From Sporosarcina jeotgali (lineage in GTDB: Bacteria; Bacillota; Bacilli; Bacillales_A; Planococcaceae), in assembly GCF_033304595.1 (NCBI RefSeq), contig NZ_CP116341.1, positions 2,335,001 through 2,399,000 of the forward strand: 64,000 bases of DNA. Reading direction: 5' to 3'. Shown here piece by piece: positions 27,915 through 36,323 of this stretch; position 1 is the first letter of the stretch, and each line of letters opens with the position of its first letter. Position numbers and translations under genes: made by a program. The notes beneath the pieces are model-generated. The model was not told the origin of the DNA. It did no database searches and was given only the letters and a program-made list of their open reading frames with translations.

Positions 27915-28136
27915 ATGGACTTAACTCAACCCACTCCTGAAAATGTCTCTTATATGATTACTGAAATTAAAGAAAAGCTTCGTATGGTCAATGTAGATGC
28001 AATGAAGGCAGAGAACTTCAGTACATCTAAATACGAAGATCTTCATTACATTTACAAAATGGTAATGAAACGCGAGACCATTACACCGAACGAGATGCAG
28101 GCAATTGTTGCCGAACTCGGTTCACTTCGCGGTTAA
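27915..28136 (+). CDS. UPF0435/DUF1128 family protein (YfkK-like)
   Basis: A 73-residue soluble helical protein. The conserved core NVSYMITEIKEKLRMVN and the KYEDLHYIYKMVM segment match the DUF1128 family, of unknown function. ATG 27915 follows GGCGG by about 9 nt; an upstream ATG at 27876 lacks one. The gene lies 40 bp after the symporter and ends in a strong terminator. Confidence 0.85.
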   Translation: MDLTQPTPENVSYMITEIKEKLRMVNVDAMKAENFSTSKYEDLHYIYKMVMKRETITPNEMQAIVAELGSLRG

Positions 28137-28155
28137 TTTTCAATACGTTTTACAG

Positions 28156-28198
28156 CAAAAAGCAGCAGCTCCCATTCCGCGGAGCTGCTGCTTTTTAT
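28156..28198. terminator. Bidirectional terminator
   Basis: Perfect stem AGCAGCAGCTCC / GGAGCTGCTGCT with A- and T-runs between the DUF1128 gene and motB. Confidence 0.92.
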
Positions 28199-28205
28199 TT
28201 AGCGG

Positions 28206-28964
28206 TTATTCATATGCCGTCCCGTCTTTTAATACGAGCGGTTGAATTAAAACTTCAACCCGTCTGTTCTTTGCACGATTGGACTCTGTATCGTTTGCTG
28301 CAATAGGACGAAATTCTCCATAGCCTTTAGCACTGAATGCCATTGGATCCACTTGGTCATTTTCAGCAATAATTGACAAGAAATTAACTGCACGCATAAC
28401 GCTGAGCTCCCAGTTCGATTTATACTGACCGCTAACCATCGGCACATTATCCGTATGACCAGCAATCACGATTTGACGGGGCTTTTCAAATACCAGTAAT
28501 TTTGCAATGTCCGATGCAATCGAACGATATTGTGTGTCGATTTCGGCACTGCCAGTTTTGAACAACACACTGTCACGTATCGTGACCAGCAGCCCCTCTT
28601 CCGTAAGCTTTGTATCAAACTGTCCTTCTAACTCATTTTCAGCAATATAGTCTTCTAGATTTTCTTGGATTTCTCCAAGTGAACGCTGGTCCTCTAAATA
28701 GGAAGAATTATCGTTTTCAGCACCTAAGTCATCCTTCGGAACAGGTACTGTAGTTGGAGAAGAACTCTCCATAACCCCTTTACCCCCGTCAAAAATTTCA
28801 TTAAACACCGATGAAATTTGACTGAACTTCGCTTCATCCACAGAACTGGATGCAAACAATACGATGAACAAAGCCAGGAGCAATGTTAACAAGTCTGAAT
28901 AAGGCAGAAGCCAGGATTCATCAACGTGGCCATCATCTTTTTTGCGCTTACGCTTCTTCGGCAA
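28206..28964 (-). CDS. motB: Flagellar stator protein MotB
   Basis: A 252-residue stator subunit. One membrane segment near residues 22-42 carries the ion-binding aspartate in PYSDLLTLL; counting from TTG 28964 it is D24, the same number as in B. subtilis MotB. The C-terminal OmpA-like domain with AGHTDNVP anchors the stator to peptidoglycan. TTG 28964 follows AAGGAGG by 9 nt; the start lies within motA, giving a 17-nt overlap. Sequence context favours the proton-type MotAB over sodium-type MotPS. Confidence 0.94.
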   Translation of the reverse strand: MPKKRKRKKDDGHVDESWLLPYSDLLTLLLALFIVLFASSSVDEAKFSQISSVFNEIFDGGKGVMESSSPTTVPVPKDDLGAENDNSSYLEDQRSLGEIQENLEDYIAENELEGQFDTKLTEEGLLVTIRDSVLFKTGSAEIDTQYRSIASDIAKLLVFEKPRQIVIAGHTDNVPMVSGQYKSNWELSVMRAVNFLSIIAENDQVDPMAFSAKGYGEFRPIAANDTESNRAKNRRVEVLIQPLVLKDGTAYE

Positions 28965-29763
28965 CTTCTCCCGCCTCCTTGCCTTTCGGGCTTTCGTTAG
29001 CAAGCTTACGACGTTCCTCCATAGATAGATATGAAGATAACTTTTGTTCAATTACGCGTGGAGCTTCTCCTTCTAAAACAGAAAGGATTCCTTCAATCAT
29101 CATGTTCTTCTGACGCACTTCTTCTGCTGACTTCCGCTTTAGTTTGTTAGCAAATGGATGCCAGAGGACATACCCTGTAAAAATCCCCAGTAATGTCGCG
29201 ATAAAAGCTGCGGAAATCGCATGACCGAGTGCTTCGGTATCGTTCATATTCCCAAGTGCAGAAATGAGTCCGATTACCGCACCGAGTACACCGAGCGTAG
29301 GCGCATATGTACCCGCCTGCGTGAAAATAAGAGAGCCGGCAGAATGTCTGTCTGACATTGCATCTACTTCTTCACCAAGTACATCTCGGATATAATCGGC
29401 GTTCTGTCCGTCTATGGCAAGTCCCAAACCATTTTTCAAAAAAGGATCCTCGATAGAATCGGTTTGCGCTTCAAGTGATAGAAGCCCCTCTCTTCTTGCT
29501 ACATCTGCCCAAGATGAAAACATCCGGATAATATTTGCGTCTGAAGTAAGTTTCTGTTCTTTGAAAATCACACCGAACAATTTCGGTATCCTTTTAATCT
29601 CATTCATCGGAAATGCGATGACTATCGCAGCTATAGTACCAACTATGATAATCAGGAAAGCAGCAGGATTCACCAAGTTCACAAGTGGCGCACCTTTTAG
29701 TACCATTCCAACCAATACTGCTGCGAAACCCATAATTAACCCAAATACTGTTGATAAATCCAT
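28948..29763 (-). CDS. motA: Flagellar stator protein MotA
   Basis: A 271-residue protein with four membrane segments and a large cytoplasmic loop between the second and third. The loop contains the charged segment that contacts FliG (about residues 85-120) and the third segment holds the TLGVLGAVIGLISALGNM motif of the ion path. The ATG at 29763 follows TGGAGGT. With MotB it forms the 5:2 ion channel that drives flagella, so the organism is probably motile; no other flagellar genes are in the window. Confidence 0.94.
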   Translation of the reverse strand: MDLSTVFGLIMGFAAVLVGMVLKGAPLVNLVNPAAFLIIIVGTIAAIVIAFPMNEIKRIPKLFGVIFKEQKLTSDANIIRMFSSWADVARREGLLSLEAQTDSIEDPFLKNGLGLAIDGQNADYIRDVLGEEVDAMSDRHSAGSLIFTQAGTYAPTLGVLGAVIGLISALGNMNDTEALGHAISAAFIATLLGIFTGYVLWHPFANKLKRKSAEEVRQKNMMIEGILSVLEGEAPRVIEQKLSSYLSMEERRKLANESPKGKEAGEVAEEA

Positions 29764-29943
29764 GTAAAGACCTCCATGTCTTTCATTCTTCTATTTATTT
29801 CGTCATAATCTGTGATTTCTTTAGACAATCCGATCGAGAAATCTCAGTAATCTTTTCTTTTCTCTGTGTAAGCGGATTCAAGTCTTTCTTTTTGCACTTT
29901 TCAAACCAGAATTGGTACTATTAAAGTACTTTCTGAAAGGGGT

Positions 29944-31185
29944 ATGAATCTATTGAATACATTTGAACAGCAATTACAAAATTATGCAGAGCTGGCCGTC
30001 AAAGTCGGCGTGAATATCCAGCCCAATCAAAACCTCTTTATAAGTGCTTCTACAGACGTTCGGGAGTTTGTCCGAATCATCGTTGAAAAAGCGTATTCGG
30101 CGGGTGCACGGCAAGTCTTTGTTGACTGGAGCGATGATGTTATCTCCCGGATCCGCTACGAACAAGCACCTGCAGATTCTTTTACAGAATTTCCTTCTTG
30201 GAAAATTGCAGAACGCGAGGAACTTGCAAAAAAGGGAACTGCTTTTATGAGCATCGTTTCTCAAAGTCCCGACTTATTCAAAAATGTTGATCCGTCACGT
30301 ATTCGTGATGCTCAAAAAGCGAGCGGACAAGCACTCGATGGATTCCGTCAAATGATGCAGGCAGATAAATTCAGCTGGACAGTGATTGCTGCTCCTTCAG
30401 CTGATTGGGCATCCCTTGTCTTCCCTGACTTACCGGAATCAGAACAAGTACCCGCACTATGGAACGCTATTTTTAAAGCAGCTCGTGCCAATACAGCTGA
30501 CCCCGTTGCAGAGTGGGAATTGCATAATCAGAGACTGCATGAAAAAGTAGATTATCTAAATAACAAACATTATCACAAATTGCATTATACAGCTCCTGGG
30601 ACTGATTTAACAATTGAATTACCGGAAAAACATACATGGTGCGGTGCTGGCAGTGTGAATGCTGATGGTGCGACATTCATGGCAAATATGCCAACTGAAG
30701 AAGTCTTTACTGCACCTTTAAAGTCGGGAGTTAACGGTGTTGTTTCAAGTACAAAACCACTAAGTTATGGCGGAACAATTATCGATGACTTTAAGATTAC
30801 TTTCAAAGATGGCAAAATTACAGATATTGCTGCAGGTCAGGGGCAAGATGTATTGGAAAATATGATAGATGCAGATGAAGGGGCTAAATATTTAGGTGAG
30901 GTCGCCCTCGTCCCTCATGAGTCTCCAATTTCAGCGTCTGGACTATTGTTCTACAATACCCTTTTCGATGAGAACGCTTCAAATCATTTAGCGATTGGAA
31001 GTGCGTATGCATTCAATTTAGATGGCGGTAAAGAAATGAACCGCAATGAACTTGAGGAAAACGGATTGAACCAGAGCATCACCCATGTGGACTTCATGAT
31101 TGGATCCGGGGAAATGGACATTGACGGTATTCTGGCAGATGGAACCGTTGAACCACTCTTCCGGAGAGGAACTTGGGCGTTCTAA
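29944..31185 (+). CDS. ampS: M29 family metallo-aminopeptidase (AmpS type)
   Basis: A 413-residue cytoplasmic aminopeptidase of family M29. Metal-ligand segments typical of the family are visible: MPTEEVFTAP near residue 250, LGEVALVPHESP near residue 320, NHLAIGSAY near residue 345 and SITHVDFMIGS near residue 380. The start is uncertain: ATG 29944 is too close to AAAGGGG, while TTG 29953 is spaced at about 10 nt. It stands alone with its own upstream region. Confidence 0.93.
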   Translation: MNLLNTFEQQLQNYAELAVKVGVNIQPNQNLFISASTDVREFVRIIVEKAYSAGARQVFVDWSDDVISRIRYEQAPADSFTEFPSWKIAEREELAKKGTAFMSIVSQSPDLFKNVDPSRIRDAQKASGQALDGFRQMMQADKFSWTVIAAPSADWASLVFPDLPESEQVPALWNAIFKAARANTADPVAEWELHNQRLHEKVDYLNNKHYHKLHYTAPGTDLTIELPEKHTWCGAGSVNADGATFMANMPTEEVFTAPLKSGVNGVVSSTKPLSYGGTIIDDFKITFKDGKITDIAAGQGQDVLENMIDADEGAKYLGEVALVPHESPISASGLLFYNTLFDENASNHLAIGSAYAFNLDGGKEMNRNELEENGLNQSITHVDFMIGSGEMDIDGILADGTVEPLFRRGTWAF

Positions 31186-31285
31186 TAGTGAATTTCCTAT
31201 AAAGTTCGTACAGGCTCTTAAACTTTTCATGAAAATGAGGTATAATGGAAGCAGTCACTGATTATCAATAGAGAGGAGACTAATT

Positions 31286-31426
31286 ATGGCCTTACTAATC
31301 GTTACTATCCTCGGTTTTGCAGTTACATTTGGTGCAGCTGCGATGTTCATGATTCACTATATGAACGATTCTTTAGTGTCGCACGATTCCGAAGTAATTG
31401 ATCCAAAACCAGATGTCACCTACTAA
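31286..31426 (+). CDS. Small single-pass membrane protein, unknown
   Basis: A 46-residue protein with one N-terminal membrane segment (LIVTILGFAVTFGAAAMFMI) and a short acidic tail. ATG 31286 follows AGAGGAG, and a TATAAT lies about 45 bp upstream. It is not a family I recognise. A terminator follows, so it is a separate short transcript or shares one with the aminopeptidase. Confidence 0.7.
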   Translation: MALLIVTILGFAVTFGAAAMFMIHYMNDSLVSHDSEVIDPKPDVTY

Positions 31427-31456
31427 TCATATTCCTATACTGGGTTCTTGAGAATA

Positions 31457-31488
31457 CAAAAAGGGCTGCCATATGGCGCCCTTTTTCT
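31457..31488 (+). terminator. Terminator after the 46-residue membrane protein
   Basis: Palindromic stem AAAAGGGC / GCCCTTTT around CCATATGG, followed by T-rich sequence. Confidence 0.8.
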
Positions 31489-31519
31489 CTATACACTTTT
31501 AAAAAACGGAGGATTTCAA

Positions 31520-32101
31520 ATGACACTTCTATCAACTATTTTAGAGCATAATGACCAGTTCGTTTCTGAGCATCAATACGAAAAATTTTCCACAACAAAA
31601 TTCCCTAACAAACGAGTTGTTATCTTAACTTGCATGGATACTCGTCTTACAGAACTTCTCCCAAGTGCCATGAACTTCAAAAATGGTGACGCTAAAATCG
31701 TTAAAAGTGCTGGCGCCCTTGTTGCACATCCATTCGGCAGTATCATGCGAAGTCTGCTCATCGCTGTTTATGAATTACAAGCGGATGAAGTATATATTGT
31801 CGGCCATTATGATTGCGGCATGAGCTCCATTAATACAGAGTCAATTATCGACAAAATGGTAGCTAGAGGGATTGATCGTGATCTATTTAAAACACTTGCG
31901 TATTCAGGTGTTGACCTTAAAGGCTGGCTGCACGGATTCAAAGATGTAACAGCTAGTGTTAAACAGAGTGTCGATGCAGTACGCAACCACCCGTTAATGG
32001 ATACAACGGTTCCTGTACATGGATTGGTAATTGATCCGGAGACAGGTAAACTTGACGTGATTGAAGATGGCTATTCGAAAACAACTGTAAAAAACGACTA
32101 A
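31520..32101 (+). CDS. Beta-class carbonic anhydrase
   Basis: A 193-residue zinc enzyme interconverting carbon dioxide and bicarbonate. The zinc ligands are in TCMDTRL (Cys and the Asp-Arg dyad, about residue 39) and GHYDCGM (His and Cys, about residues 95-98). It resembles the YtiB group. ATG 31520 follows GGAGGA; in-frame codons further upstream run through a terminator and are not coding. Confidence 0.94.
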   Translation: MTLLSTILEHNDQFVSEHQYEKFSTTKFPNKRVVILTCMDTRLTELLPSAMNFKNGDAKIVKSAGALVAHPFGSIMRSLLIAVYELQADEVYIVGHYDCGMSSINTESIIDKMVARGIDRDLFKTLAYSGVDLKGWLHGFKDVTASVKQSVDAVRNHPLMDTTVPVHGLVIDPETGKLDVIEDGYSKTTVKND

Positions 32102-32130
32102 TTCCTTTTTATTTCCCGGGAAATAGACAA

Positions 32131-32184
32131 TAAAAAACACATTCCCATTTCGCTTGCAGAAGCGTGTGGAAATGTGTTTTTTAT
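32131..32184. terminator. Bidirectional terminator
   Basis: Stem AAAACACATT / AATGTGTTTT with inner pairing and flanking A/T-runs between the carbonic anhydrase and GNAT genes. Confidence 0.82.
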
Positions 32185-32240
32185 TATTGGAACCATATCC
32201 GAAAGCGACTTTTTAAAAATCGCCATGCGGTCTTACCCTT

Positions 32241-32786
32241 TCAATAATCGTCCTCAAGCTGGGCATACATATAATGATCTTCCCAAACACCGTTAATATA
32301 CAGCAGTTTGCGGTGCAGTCCTTCCCGGTCAAATTTCGTTTTTTCAAGGACACGAATCGATGCAACATTTCGCGGAGATACGTATGCTTCCACTCTATGC
32401 AGGCCAGCAGTTTCGAATCCGAATTTCGTCACCATTTCAAGTGCTTCCGTCCCCATTCCTTTACCAGCAGACTCATGGTCAATCGAGTATCCAACAAATC
32501 CGCTTGAAAAAGGCAGTCGCTTTATGCTGTAAAGTGAAATTTGTCCAACTAATTTGCTCGTTTCGCTGTCAAAAATTCCGAAATTATACTCTCTGCGATC
32601 TCTCATTTGATACAGTGACTCACGAATTTTTTCCCGTTGCATGGGCACCGTATAATAGCTGGCATCGTGGCGAGGTTCGAAAACTGTCCAGTATTCTTTG
32701 TTCCGCGAAACCAATTCTGTAAAAATCACAGCATCTTCTTCAGTTAATATGCGTAAATAGCATGTTGTTCCTTCGAGTAGTATCAC
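32241..32786 (-). CDS. GNAT family N-acetyltransferase (RimJ/RimL type)
   Basis: A 181-residue acetyltransferase. The acetyl-CoA loop is in SAGKGMGTEAL near residue 105 and the C-terminal NVASIRVLEKTKF segment is typical of RimJ/RimL-like enzymes that acetylate N-termini of ribosomal or other proteins. GTG 32786 is chosen because GGTGG sits 8 nt before it; an upstream ATG at 32825 would add 13 residues. Substrate unknown. Confidence 0.88.
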   Translation of the reverse strand: MILLEGTTCYLRILTEEDAVIFTELVSRNKEYWTVFEPRHDASYYTVPMQREKIRESLYQMRDRREYNFGIFDSETSKLVGQISLYSIKRLPFSSGFVGYSIDHESAGKGMGTEALEMVTKFGFETAGLHRVEAYVSPRNVASIRVLEKTKFDREGLHRKLLYINGVWEDHYMYAQLEDDY

Positions 32787-32948
32787 GCTCAATTCCACCT
32801 TTGTACAGGTCGTTAGCCATTCCATTTTCTTATTTGCACATACATCTTTATGTAATCATTTTGCTTAGTATACCATGTTCTCCCCTGAAACAACTGTCCT
32901 ATACATACAGATTCAGGAGAATTGTTGCGAAAACTTCATAATTACTTT

Positions 32949-32976
32949 TTCACAACTTCCTATTTACTAGTATACT
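32949..32976 (+). promoter_or_regulatory. Promoter of the membrane protein gene at 32996
   Basis: A -35 TTCACA (32949-32954) and -10 TATACT (32971-32976) are 16 bp apart, with the ATG only about 20 bp further on. Confidence 0.6.
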
Positions 32977-32995
32977 GGTACGAGGAGGATATTTC

Positions 32996-33730
32996 ATGAA
33001 AAAACTGATTTTAGCAATTGTTTTTCTTGTTTTAGCAACTGCACTGACGATTTCAAATTCCACTCTTCTTAACGGGATGACTACAATAGAGATAGCCCAT
33101 AAACTTCCTATTCTTCTTATGCCTGCAGATTTCACTTTTCTAATCAGGCCGCTTATCATTCTATTTCTTGCATACTGGATTATTCAATTTGATTCCAGTG
33201 ATTCAGTTTCAACAAAAAGGATTTTGCTCTTTATTACTGCATGTCTTGCAAATGCTGTGTGGTTTCCATTATGGAATTATGGCTATTTTGGCTGGGCGTT
33301 CCTGCTTACCGCTATTGGTCTGCTCTCCCTATATGTGCTCTACAGAACTTATCCCAGTAAGCAAAATGAGTGGGGGCAGCGAATTCCAATTTCCCTGCTA
33401 TTTTCGTGGACCCTAATTGATTTTGTGATGAATGCGAACTACTTGCTTGTTTTGGATGAATGGAACCGTTTGGGCATTAGCTCAGTTTTATGGACGATTA
33501 TTAACTTAACAATCCTAACAGCCATTGCACTGCACTTTAGTTACCATCATCGGGATCGAATTTTCACTGCAGTCTTCACTTGGGTATTTTTAGGAATCCT
33601 TGTGAATATTCGTTTCGAAGAACTTTTCGTCACCTTATCCACTCTTTTCTTAATAGTGATTATGATCATAGGATTGTACATGTTCGCTCCGTCAACACCT
33701 TATGACAAAACCGAAGAGACGTCGTTCTAG
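32996..33730 (+). CDS. Polytopic membrane protein, possibly TspO/MBR-related
   Basis: A 244-residue protein with about seven membrane segments. The LANAVWFPLWNYGYFGWAF segment, rich in Trp and aromatic residues, recalls tryptophan-rich sensory (TspO/MBR) proteins, but TspO itself is about 160 residues with five segments, so the link is weak. ATG 32996 follows GAGGAGG. Function not assignable. It ends at a terminator before a DUF4870 gene. Confidence 0.72.
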   Translation: MKKLILAIVFLVLATALTISNSTLLNGMTTIEIAHKLPILLMPADFTFLIRPLIILFLAYWIIQFDSSDSVSTKRILLFITACLANAVWFPLWNYGYFGWAFLLTAIGLLSLYVLYRTYPSKQNEWGQRIPISLLFSWTLIDFVMNANYLLVLDEWNRLGISSVLWTIINLTILTAIALHFSYHHRDRIFTAVFTWVFLGILVNIRFEELFVTLSTLFLIVIMIIGLYMFAPSTPYDKTEETSF

Positions 33731-33764
33731 CAACTAATAGTTGCGGGAGCGACGTTATTTTTTT
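33717..33764 (+). terminator. Terminator
   Basis: Stem AACGTCGCT / GACGTCGTT arms around GCAACTAATAGTTGC, followed by ATTTTTTTG. Confidence 0.78.
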
Positions 33765-33862
33765 GAAAAGCTTTTTCATTGAAATTTAAACTTTTTGTGC
33801 ATTTAGATGCGTTTTTGGCAATACTGCTTTTAATGGCTTTTACAGAAGGGAGAGAACCTATT

Positions 33863-34234
33863 TTGGACAACTCTAAATTACTATCCTCACTCAGTTATTT
33901 CAGTGTGTTTTTTGCACCTTTACTGCTTCCCTTTATCGTTTGGATAGTTGCTGACAATAAGGATGTCAAACATCACTCTAAACGTGCCCTTATCTCTCAC
34001 CTCATTCCTACGATTTTACTGGTTGCGGCCAGCATCATTTCATTTTTTCAATTTTTTTCATTCCGGCAGACTTCAGCTGACTTTCTGAACTCCGGAAATA
34101 TGATTTCAGCACCACATTCCATTGGTTTTTGGGGAGCAGCTCCCATTCTTTTTATGATGATGTACAGTTTTTTGTTTGTGATTGTCCTCATTTGGAATGT
34201 CGTGCAAGGTGTGAAAGTGTTTAAAACACAGTAA
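33863..34234 (+). CDS. DUF4870 family membrane protein
   Basis: A 123-residue protein with three membrane segments. The pattern LSYFSVFFAPLLLPFIVWIV, then a charged VKHHSKRALISHLIP loop, then two hydrophobic segments, is typical of DUF4870. TTG 33863 follows GAAGGGAGA and gives the usual family N-terminus. Upstream in-frame ATG 33779 would add an atypical 28-residue extension. Function unknown. Confidence 0.78.
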   Translation: MDNSKLLSSLSYFSVFFAPLLLPFIVWIVADNKDVKHHSKRALISHLIPTILLVAASIISFFQFFSFRQTSADFLNSGNMISAPHSIGFWGAAPILFMMMYSFLFVIVLIWNVVQGVKVFKTQ

Positions 34235-34311
34235 ACCGTCTTCTCGGGTAGTTCCTTTCAAATGTGTTATAGTTAAAAGTGACAAAGAAAGTACAGAAAG
34301 AAGGATTTCAC

Positions 34312-35058
34312 ATGATTGCAAACACAGAAGAAGAAATTGCTGCCTTGCGCAAAATCGGAAGAATTGTAGCGGAAATTCGTGAAGAGATGAAAGCAGCAGC
34401 TGCCCCAGGTATGACGACGAAAGAGCTGGATGAACTCGGTGGAAAACTTTTCGCTGAAAAAGGTGCGGTTTCTGCACCAATCGATCAGTATGATTTCCCT
34501 GGCTATACGTGCATCAGTGTCAATCATGAAGTTGCCCACGGAATCCCAGGCAAGCGTGTTCTAAAAGACGGAGATCTTATTAATATCGATGTCTCGGGGT
34601 CTTGTGGAGGATACTTTGCAGATACAGGCATTTCTTTTGTTCTTGGAACAGCTGACGAAGCGAAGCAGAAGTTATGCGATACTGCAAAGAGTGCGTTTGA
34701 CCGTGCGATGACAAAAGTGAAGGCGGGTTCACGACTTAACCAAATCGGGAAAGCCGTAGAACGCGAAGCGAAAGATAATGGATTAACAGTGATTAAGAAC
34801 CTTACAGGTCACGGAATCGGAACGACACTTCATGAAGAGCCCCAGCATGTACTTAATTATTATGATGCATGGGAACCTACAATCATGAAAGAAGGTATGG
34901 TCATTGCTGTTGAGCCATTCATCTCTGAAAAGGCTGAGCACATTATTGAAGAAGGCGACGGCTGGACATTTATCACTCCTGATAAGTCCCTTGTTGCTCA
35001 AATCGAACATACGATTATCGTTACAAAAGACAAACCGATTATTTTGACTGAACTTTAA
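34312..35058 (+). CDS. map: Type I methionine aminopeptidase
   Basis: Removes the N-terminal methionine from nascent proteins. The 248-residue protein has the full ligand set: NHEVAHGIPG, INIDVSG, YFADTG, GHGIGTTLHEEP, AVEPFIS and the final EHTIIVT. ATG 34312 follows AAGAAGGA. It is not in the usual ribosomal-protein cluster with secY and adk, so this is probably a second, paralogous map (as ypdA-type or yflG in B. subtilis). It ends in a strong terminator. Confidence 0.94.
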   Translation: MIANTEEEIAALRKIGRIVAEIREEMKAAAAPGMTTKELDELGGKLFAEKGAVSAPIDQYDFPGYTCISVNHEVAHGIPGKRVLKDGDLINIDVSGSCGGYFADTGISFVLGTADEAKQKLCDTAKSAFDRAMTKVKAGSRLNQIGKAVEREAKDNGLTVIKNLTGHGIGTTLHEEPQHVLNYYDAWEPTIMKEGMVIAVEPFISEKAEHIIEEGDGWTFITPDKSLVAQIEHTIIVTKDKPIILTEL

Positions 35059-35059
35059 G

Positions 35060-35103
35060 CAAAAAGGTACGCTATGAGAAGCTCTCATAGCGTACCTTTT
35101 TTT
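35060..35103. terminator. Bidirectional terminator
   Basis: Perfect stem AAGGTACGCTATGAGA / TCTCATAGCGTACCTT between map and the helicase gene. Confidence 0.92.
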
Positions 35104-36265
35104 ACTTTTTCTTCTTTTTAGGTGATGAGGGTTTTGGACCGCTTACGGTTTTTGAATTTCCTTCGATCAGCTTACCGCTATGCCACACTTTTTGAACAGG
35201 CTTATATCCTTTGGCAAGTTTGCGGTAATCCCGCTCTTCTGGATAAGACAATAATGTCAGCACTTCCCCATCAGAACTCGCGCGTCCCGTTCTGCCAGAC
35301 CGGTGCACATATTGCTCGACAGTGTGCGGAACGTTTACGTGGATAACATGAGTTAGTCCTTCGATATCTAATCCCCGGGCTGCTAAATCCGTCGCAATTA
35401 GAATCCGGATTTCCCCTTTCCGGAATTTGTCCAATGTATCTTGACGCTCAAATTTGTTCATATCTGAATAGAGAACTGCAACAGGAGCTCCTTCATACTG
35501 AAGCTTCATCTCTTTCATGCGCAGCTGATCTACATTGTTAATGAATGCTAATGCCCGGAGTCCCTGGATATGAGACAGCCCTCGTAATACATCTGTCTTA
35601 TCGCGTGCTTCCGTTTTAACAAAAGAATGAACGACTTTTCCGGATGCAGGCATTTCCTCTGCAGTTACTTTTAAACGTACAGGTTCTTTCATAAATCGAA
35701 CTGCAACGTCTTCAATGTCTTCTGTAATCGTTGCAGAAACAACTGCTACTTGACGTGAAGAATGAGCAGATTCAATCATGTTTTTCACAGCTACACGATT
35801 TTCGCGTGACAGAAGCTGGTCGCCTTCATCAAGAACAATATGACGGATCTCTCCCATTTTCAGTTTCTTGTTCTTGATCAACTCAGAGAGCCGTCCGGGT
35901 GTTCCGACAACAATCGTTGGTTTCTTTTTCAACTTTTCAATCTGGCGCTGCATATTTGCGCCGCCAATCAGCTGAGTAACCGTAATTTGGGTTCCAGCAG
36001 TCCATTCACGAATTACATTTACAATCTGCATGGATAATTCTTGAGATGGTGTCATGATGAGCACTTGTGTTTGCTGTTTCGTACCATCTGCCAGTTCCAG
36101 CAATGGCAGCACATAGGCAAGCGTTTTTCCTGAACCTGTTGGAGATTCAGCAACCACGTCATGCCCTGCCAGCATTTCGGGTATCATTTGTTCTTGTATC
36201 GGCATCGCATTTTCAAATTTCCATTTTTCTTTAATGTCTTGATTCATTCCTTCTAAAAAGGACAT
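35102..36265 (-). CDS. DEAD-box RNA helicase (YfmL/CshC-like) with DEGD motif II
   Basis: A 387-residue ATP-dependent RNA helicase with two RecA domains. Motif I SPTGSGKT is near residue 46, motif III SATI, GRL, then motif V ATDLAARGLDIE and motif VI YVHRSGRTGRA. Motif II reads LDEGDQLL rather than DEAD, a Gly for Ala change that keeps both acidic residues. The lysine-rich C-terminal tail should bind RNA. The size fits the YfmL group, linked to ribosome assembly. Start is between 36277 (GTG), 36271 and 36265 (ATG); spacing to TGGGG favours 36265. Confidence 0.88.
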   Translation of the reverse strand: MSFLEGMNQDIKEKWKFENAMPIQEQMIPEMLAGHDVVAESPTGSGKTLAYVLPLLELADGTKQQTQVLIMTPSQELSMQIVNVIREWTAGTQITVTQLIGGANMQRQIEKLKKKPTIVVGTPGRLSELIKNKKLKMGEIRHIVLDEGDQLLSRENRVAVKNMIESAHSSRQVAVVSATITEDIEDVAVRFMKEPVRLKVTAEEMPASGKVVHSFVKTEARDKTDVLRGLSHIQGLRALAFINNVDQLRMKEMKLQYEGAPVAVLYSDMNKFERQDTLDKFRKGEIRILIATDLAARGLDIEGLTHVIHVNVPHTVEQYVHRSGRTGRASSDGEVLTLLSYPEERDYRKLAKGYKPVQKVWHSGKLIEGNSKTVSGPKPSSPKKKKK

Positions 36266-36323
36266 TTCCATCCCCACTTTCGCTCTCTTCCTACCAGTTT
36301 ACCACAGTTTGTTATCAGCTTGC

